Source: Tretioscincus oriximinensis
Taxonomy: Eukaryota; Chordata; Lepidosauria; Squamata; Gymnophthalmidae
DNA: 64,000 nt
Direction: 5' to 3'
Assembly (NCBI GenBank): GCA_022410635.1
Contig: JAJVDF010000250.1
Span: 863,478 to 927,477 of the forward strand
Shown here: in pieces, positions 58,366 through 64,000 of the stretch
How the letters are laid out: every line of letters starts with the position of its first letter
Numbering within the stretch: position 1 is the first letter of the stretch
Notes under the pieces: model-generated
Told to the model about the DNA's origin: nothing
Seen by the model: the letters and a program-made list of their open reading frames with translations, nothing else
Database searches by the model: none
Translations under genes and position numbers: made by a program

Positions 58366-59065
58366 TGTAACGGGGGTTTGCTTACCACGTTATTAAGATG
58401 CCTGCACATCTGAGGAAGCCGTATCGTCAGAATACGGACACGTGTAAAATCTGACTCCCATCAAGAAATCATACAGAGGCCATAAACTTAGATCATGAGG
58501 CAAGATCCAGGAGGTCCACGTGGGCCATGGAATCCTCCAGAGCACCTCTGTGCAGCAGTTTTTATTGACTCCAAACAGAAGGCGTGTACAAGAATAGAGA
58601 TGTCAGAAAGTGGGAGTTCAGAAGGTGTGGTTTGGGGTGGACTGGAGGTGGGTCCAGGTTGTGACACTTGTGTGACGCGTCTCCCTCCTCCCAAGGGGTG
58701 CATATTACCAAATATGGGTATGGTTTGACCAATACAAGATTGACCCTTTAGGCTTCCAGGACCTGTGACCTGTCACTCACCCCAAGGTAAAGGGATGAAC
58801 AAAAGACTTCCTCTGGACTTTCCAGGCAACTGACTCATGCCATTAATCCATAGCTATAGATGCAATGGGTGCCCTTTGAGACAATGGGCTAGGGAGTACT
58901 GCTAAATGGGAACTGCTCCAGGCAGGAAGAGAGAGATTAGCTCTCTTGCAACACCCTGTAATGGAAATTTTACCAATTTTTTTACATCCAGGCTGCCTGG
59001 GCATCTGGGGACCAATTCTTGTATACATTTACATCAAATATATTTATGCCAATTAATATATCACA
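58366..59065 (-). mobile_element. Probable solo LTR of an endogenous retrovirus
   Basis: A 700 bp block runs from TGTAAC to ATCACA (TG...CA). It has 5 bp flanks tatga (58361-58365) and tatgg (59066-59070), 4 of 5 matching. A polyadenylation signal in the minus sense (tcaataaaaactg, about 58560) suggests minus orientation. No internal retroviral genes lie beside it. Confidence 0.45.
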
Positions 59066-60245
59066 TATGGTGAACCCCAACAATGATGGAAGTAATAAAA
59101 ATCATAGGAACAAAAAACTCACTTCTTTAAATAGAAATAAATGAGAAATACCACCATTATACAGATGAGCATTTGAGAAGGCAAGATTTTGGGGATGACC
59201 ATTGATCAGCTTTCTTTGAAAACAACTTCAGCTTAATTACTGGTACAAAGTGTCTTTTTTCATATTTGAATTGTACAATCCTGAAGACAAAAAGGCATCA
59301 AGAACGCCATAATTTTGGTTCACTGACACTTAAATAGTCTGTTACTTATTAGCTTGAATAATCTGTTGAGCAGAAAATGGACTTCTGCTTTTCTAGGANG
59401 AAAGCTTGCAAGAGAGATTTCCATTTTTTCTACAGTGCAGGCTGTAGAGCTCTTAAAAATAAAGTGACTCTAATAGCAGTTATCATCCATTTGTAAGTTT
59501 CAGTTATACAAAAATGGCTTATAAAGTTGAAACTGGGCCTCAAGGCCAATGATATTTATTCAATTCATACATGTTCTGGAGATATTCCTTTGAGTTTTGA
59601 TCTCATCCTAATGTCCAATCTGGCTTATTTCCTATACCCTGGAAGAAGGAATTAAAAATTAGAAATCTTGAATGTGTTGCCTGTTCAACTCCATTAGTAC
59701 ACTATATAAAATGGTAAAGTCTAGAACAGAATTATGTAAGTTAATATTTCAGTTCTTAAAAAACACTACACAATGCAAAAAGCTNACAGGCAAATGAGGT
59801 CACCTATTGAATTTTTCATGCCGTTAAGCCGTTGAGAATCTGACAGTTATATAAACTCAAAGTAATGGCTTCCAAACACAGTGAAAGTAACATATAATTG
59901 ATACAAATTTTAAAATAAATGATAACTGTGGTCAAGTGTGTGATTTTTTTAAAATGCCCTTTGGTGGTTGTACAGCATCTTGATCAAATCGGAATTCTGA
60001 TTAAGAGTTNTGATTCATTGTGCAATTATAGCAGAGCGAGACTGGTGGCTCATACTGTTGCTTGATCTCAATGCATGGAGTTGAGGCAGCATTCAGACTT
60101 CAATGTTTGGTTTCTTATGAAAAAAACCTATCTGAGGAAGACAGAAAAAAACTGTCTCGACTCAAGATCCTTTCAAAACACTGATCTTAAGGCTATTGTG
60201 ATTAGGGAAACAATAGCAACCCTTTAAATGTTTCTGAACATATTA

Positions 60246-60457
60246 TTTCAGAGAAATAGCCTTGTTAGTCTTCATTCATAAAGTTCAGCAAGGGGGAGGG
60301 GGGGTAGTGACACTTGGAGATTAACAAGAGAAAGGTAGGCAGCATAAAGTTTCTGAGACACATATCAGGTGTACAAAAGCTCCTGCCGCCTACCTTTGTC
60401 TTGTTAGCCTTCAAGTGTTATTACCCCACCCCCATCCCCCTTGCTGGACTTTCTGAA
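60246..60457. mobile_element. Fold-back copy of the SINE-like retroposon, old
   Basis: It starts tttcagagaaatagccttgt. Arms containing aacaagagaaaggtaggcag and its inverted counterpart ctgccgcctacctttgtctt surround a short centre. Confidence 0.55.
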
Positions 60458-61202
60458 TATATCTGCTGCCATTCTCCTCTGCCTGCCCTGCATCTGCCCC
60501 CATATCCATGTTTCAGTTGCTTGTCAAGATGAAAACTGCTCTTTTGATTTTGGGGCCGGGCTAGATCACACACATGCTTCTAAATCATCTTCAGACTTGA
60601 AGAACTGAACTGAAAACAGAAAAATAGTTTTCAGTGTATGTTGTTGTTGTTTTTTAAAAAACATAGTCCAGTTCCACAGGATTGAAGATGGTTTAAAACG
60701 TTTGTGTGACCAGGCCTAAAGAAAAGAGGAAAGACTTATATAGGAAAGAATGAATATGAATACATACTGTATTTAAAGCTTCATTAGCTAGCTATTGTCA
60801 GATTTACCTTCAAATGCTTTGACAGAGGCATGTGGTTCAGGAATAGACATTGGCATAATGTCATGTGTTAGAAATCTAAACCCAAATTCTTAATCTTATT
60901 CTAGAAGCTTCCAAGATAGGGTTTATCACTGCTACTACATCTATTGTAGTACAGTTTAGGAAATTACAGTAGAATAAATTTTTAAAAGACCTGACCATGC
61001 CTATAGTTCCCCATTACTTACTGAACATAAGCATTTCATCATTCTTGAGATGCTTGTCCTTGTGCTTTAAGGGAAAATGCATGAAGAGGAAGGCTGAAAG
61101 TGGTGCATGAAGGTGACTGTAGGTCAGAAAAGGCAGCAGTTGTACTTTTTGTTTGAGGTGGCAGAAGGCTGAGGCAATTTCCTGTAGTACCTGAAAAAGA
61201 CT

Positions 61203-61370
61203 TCAGAGAAATAGCCATGTTAATCTTTATTCAGGAAGGTCAGCAAGATGTATCGATGAAAGTTCGTGCCGCCTAACTTTCTCTTGTTAGTCCCTGCTAC
61301 AAGCCCCTCTTGCTGGACTATCTGTGAAAGAACACTGGAATATCAATCCAACGCAGCCACGATTATTAGT
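61203..61370. mobile_element. SINE-like retroposon copy, old
   Basis: It contains cttcagagaaatagccatgt, gaaagttcgtgccgcctaac and ctcttgctggactatct. It is a degraded relative of the copy at 60246. Confidence 0.5.
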
Positions 61371-62875
61371 TCTTACAGGCTGTGTTGCATGTCATTCCAA
61401 AACAGCCTGAAGGCATACTGAAGCCAGGTCATCTCCACAGCATCCCACTCCAAAAGGACACATGTGGGATTCTTTAAATTTCTAAAAAGGAAGTCCAAAG
61501 CTGTTTTTCAAGCACTGAAGCTAGTCCTAACAGGGATGAAATGAGCCACAATTCTGTAATAATCCTCTGCTCCTGCATCCGGGCAGGAGAGCAGGAGATC
61601 ATCTGAACATAGAAATGAAGAACTCAAGGCAGCAGGGTTGGGGACAACACTGGAACCATCCAACCCATTGCAGATGCTACTTGAAACCAGAAGGAACCAT
61701 AAGTTAAACGCAATCCCACACTGAATCTGACACTGTGATGGTTGTACGCTCAAATCATTTTCTCCTGAGCTCCTTTCCTTCTTAGCTCCTTTGTTCAGCA
61801 TCCGTGCTTCCTATGTATCCTAATCTTTGCGATTGATTTCAGCTTCCTTGACAGCCAGTGCAAGAAGAAGTGCCACTGAACTATCTGATAGTTTGCAAGG
61901 CCAAACTGTTGCTGTCAATCAGAAGAGTCACACCAAAGCAGTTATTTTTATAAGCCAAGAAACAATGAGTAACTATTATTTTTTTTACCAGTTTCTGTTC
62001 TGATATTGTGTCCAAGTAAGACACCTTTGTTTGCCAAACATAGCATTGTTTATAAATTCCATTAAGGTGTTTCTTAAAATAAAAAAAAGTTCTGGAGCTC
62101 AAGAATTTGAAAGATTCAGAGCAGCTCTGCAATGCAGATCTATCAGGCAGTTGGAGGCAAGAATGGTGAATCCTGCTATGCCCTGAGATACCCTTTGCTA
62201 ACGTTAAATATTTCATTCTCATCTCTAGCATGCTAAATGTTTTTCTCCCTTCTTTGGCTTTGCACTCTCCTGATAAAAGCTTCCAGGATGCAACTCCACC
62301 TTCCCCACCTCTTCCTGTGCATTTTCTGCATTTTGTCCTAATGCCAGGATGACGCTTTTCTTCAGTTTCAAAAGGAAAAATAACTCCAGTGACTCGTAAT
62401 CTTGAGAGTATTTTTAACAACCATTTTTCCTGGGTGCTATGACAACGGCTGCCATCCTGCTGCTGGAAGGCAGGAGCTGACAGCAGCAGAGTGTATGCAG
62501 AGGAGATATAGCTGCAGTGGATTGAGATGAATAGTATTCCTTGCTTGCCATGACAAAGTAGTAGGAGGGCCTCCCCCTCAGCTCTTAGCAACGCCCCTGC
62601 CCTGACTTCTGTCATCAGTGAGGAAAATCAAATCAATACACCCTTCTTCAAATCACGATGCTCACACAACAGCAACAATATCAGGAGATGCAGAAAATTG
62701 CAGCAGATTTCATTTCTTCTTAAATTTTCCTAGCATTTCTATGGTTTCTGCATTTTGGGAATAAAATAACTGCTGAAAAATCNTGGGCCCTTATTAGCCC
62801 AAAGGATCTTCTCTGTCCTTCTGTATTAGACTTTTTTTTGGTGTATTTTTTCTTCTTTTCCCTTCTTCTGCTTAG

Positions 62876-62964
62876 TCCGTTTGGATTTCCGAGAAGTTGT
62901 GATACTCTCCTGAAATGCTTACAGCTTTTCCTAGAAGCAACAGAAAATCCATTTGCAATCTCTA
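62876..62964 (+). other. Candidate 5' non-coding exon of TAGLN3
   Basis: A very strong pyrimidine tract and acceptor (cccttcttctgcttag) precede 62876, and a donor-like cta|gtaagc follows 62964. TAGLN3 genes have their ATG in exon 2, so a non-coding exon should exist upstream. The assignment rests on splice-site shape alone. Confidence 0.2.
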
Positions 62965-63133
62965 GTAAGCTCCAGTGATTTTGTTTATTATTTAAACGTG
63001 AGTGAAGTGAACAAGAGCAAAGGATGGAGTTTGGGTATCCAAAACAAACGTGCTGTAATTTAAAGAGTGCTTTTCAGACAGGTCTATGATGAATTCACTC
63101 AGACACATCCTTTGCAAACGGAGTACCGAATGA

Positions 63134-63370
<237 letters not shown>

Positions 63371-63691
63371 TAACTTGATACTCTATATTGGCAAATTAAT
63401 TCTTCTTCAGACTGTATTCTTTGAGCACTGGGTTTATTATTAAGTAGTGAAATGATATTTTAGAATTGTAATCTAACTTTATATTACAGAAAAATCTTTG
63501 TCATTTTAAAAAAAAACATGCATTTCATTTTAAGCTGCTTCTCATGATATAAATTGAGGAAGTTTAAAAAAATCACTTATTGCCCTAATGATGACTTAAA
63601 AGCAATAGTGGTGATATGTGTATAGAGGTAGACCTAGATATAGATTATATAATCTGGTAGGCATCAGAGTTAAGTATTTGGCAACTGCAAC

Positions 63692-63733
63692 TTTTCTTTC
63701 TTTCGTTNTTTCTTTCTTTTTTTCTTTCTTCAG
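63692..63733 (+). repeat. (CTTT)n simple repeat in TAGLN3 intron
   Basis: It is a run of tttctttctttc units with one N, ending in cttcag, which could mimic a splice acceptor. Confidence 0.7.
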
Positions 63734-64000
63734 ATGATCTCTTCAAGACCAAATTTATAATAATTAGAAACCTGCTTTGTTGTTGTTTCTTTAAACACAT
63801 ATAGTTGTGTTTTGATAAAGAGCATGGTTTACTTATTTGCTTTTTAAAACAAAATGAGTAAAAGGTTGCTTTCATAGTATAAAACATGACAACATATTAT
63901 CCCTGTTCTATTATTCTATATTTAAAAGCACAGCAATTGATAGCACTTTACAGTTGGGATCAGATTGTCTTTTGCTCTACTACACAACTGTCANTTGTTA

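Larger units (their letters stand above)
59070..62875. other. Intergenic region upstream of TAGLN3
   Basis: It holds two old fold-back retroposon copies (60246, 61203). A long minus-strand open frame spans 61881-62615. The segment 62400-62640 is richer in GC and CAG-type motifs than its surroundings and could contain TAGLN3 promoter sequence, which I infer only from position. Confidence 0.4.

Noticed and set aside
62410..62450. X-box-like (RFX) motif around gtgctatgacaac upstream of TAGLN3
   Set aside because: Both half-sites carry mismatches to GTNRCC/RGYAAC, so it is too weak to list as a site.

Overview
This is vertebrate nuclear DNA, most likely from a squamate reptile (lizard type). The basis is split genes with GT-AG introns and dense CR1 and L2-type LINE fragments ending in 'atgttcttatgttctt' or 'gagacctttgggtatagggtggggtataaata'. 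There are also tRNA-headed SINEs, hAT and Tc1/pogo miniature elements, and scattered single Ns from assembly. The organism call is inference; the gene calls are not. Three genes lie on the + strand in the order PHLDB2 - ABHD10 - TAGLN3, which I recall as the order on human 3q13.

Region 1 (1-40460) is the 3' half of PHLDB2 (LL5-beta). Sixteen coding exons were placed from 2311 to 38482. They join in frame to 737 codons plus a TAG stop, covering the second coiled coil, a Ser-rich linker, a third coiled coil and the C-terminal PH domain. One of them (25269-25442) is a symmetric 58-codon cassette carrying a PPPLPAKKHRR proline motif. The 3'UTR probably ends near 40460. The upstream exons lie outside the window.

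Region 2 (40461-52245) is a repeat-rich spacer followed by the complete ABHD10 gene: five coding exons, 46799-51848, 282 aa, a mitochondrial serine hydrolase with the triad Ser132-Asp229-His259. Its CpG-rich promoter has two NRF1-like sites and sits directly downstream of a stack of L1, CR1 and palindromic miniature elements.

Region 3 (52246-64000) is intergenic. It holds a hAT-type element, two CR1 stretches, a probable solo LTR and two unexplained minus-strand open frames. It ends with the first coding exon of TAGLN3 (63161-63340), whose remaining exons lie beyond the window.

The rest is intron or spacer filled with old transposons. I found no CRISPR array, operon, rRNA or functional tRNA gene. 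I also did not find a wholly new biological system. The best leads are the PHLDB2 cassette exon, a SINE-like fold-back retroposon family with 11-12 bp target duplications, two GC-rich hAT elements, a palindromic element beside the ABHD10 promoter, and two unclassified repeat pairs.
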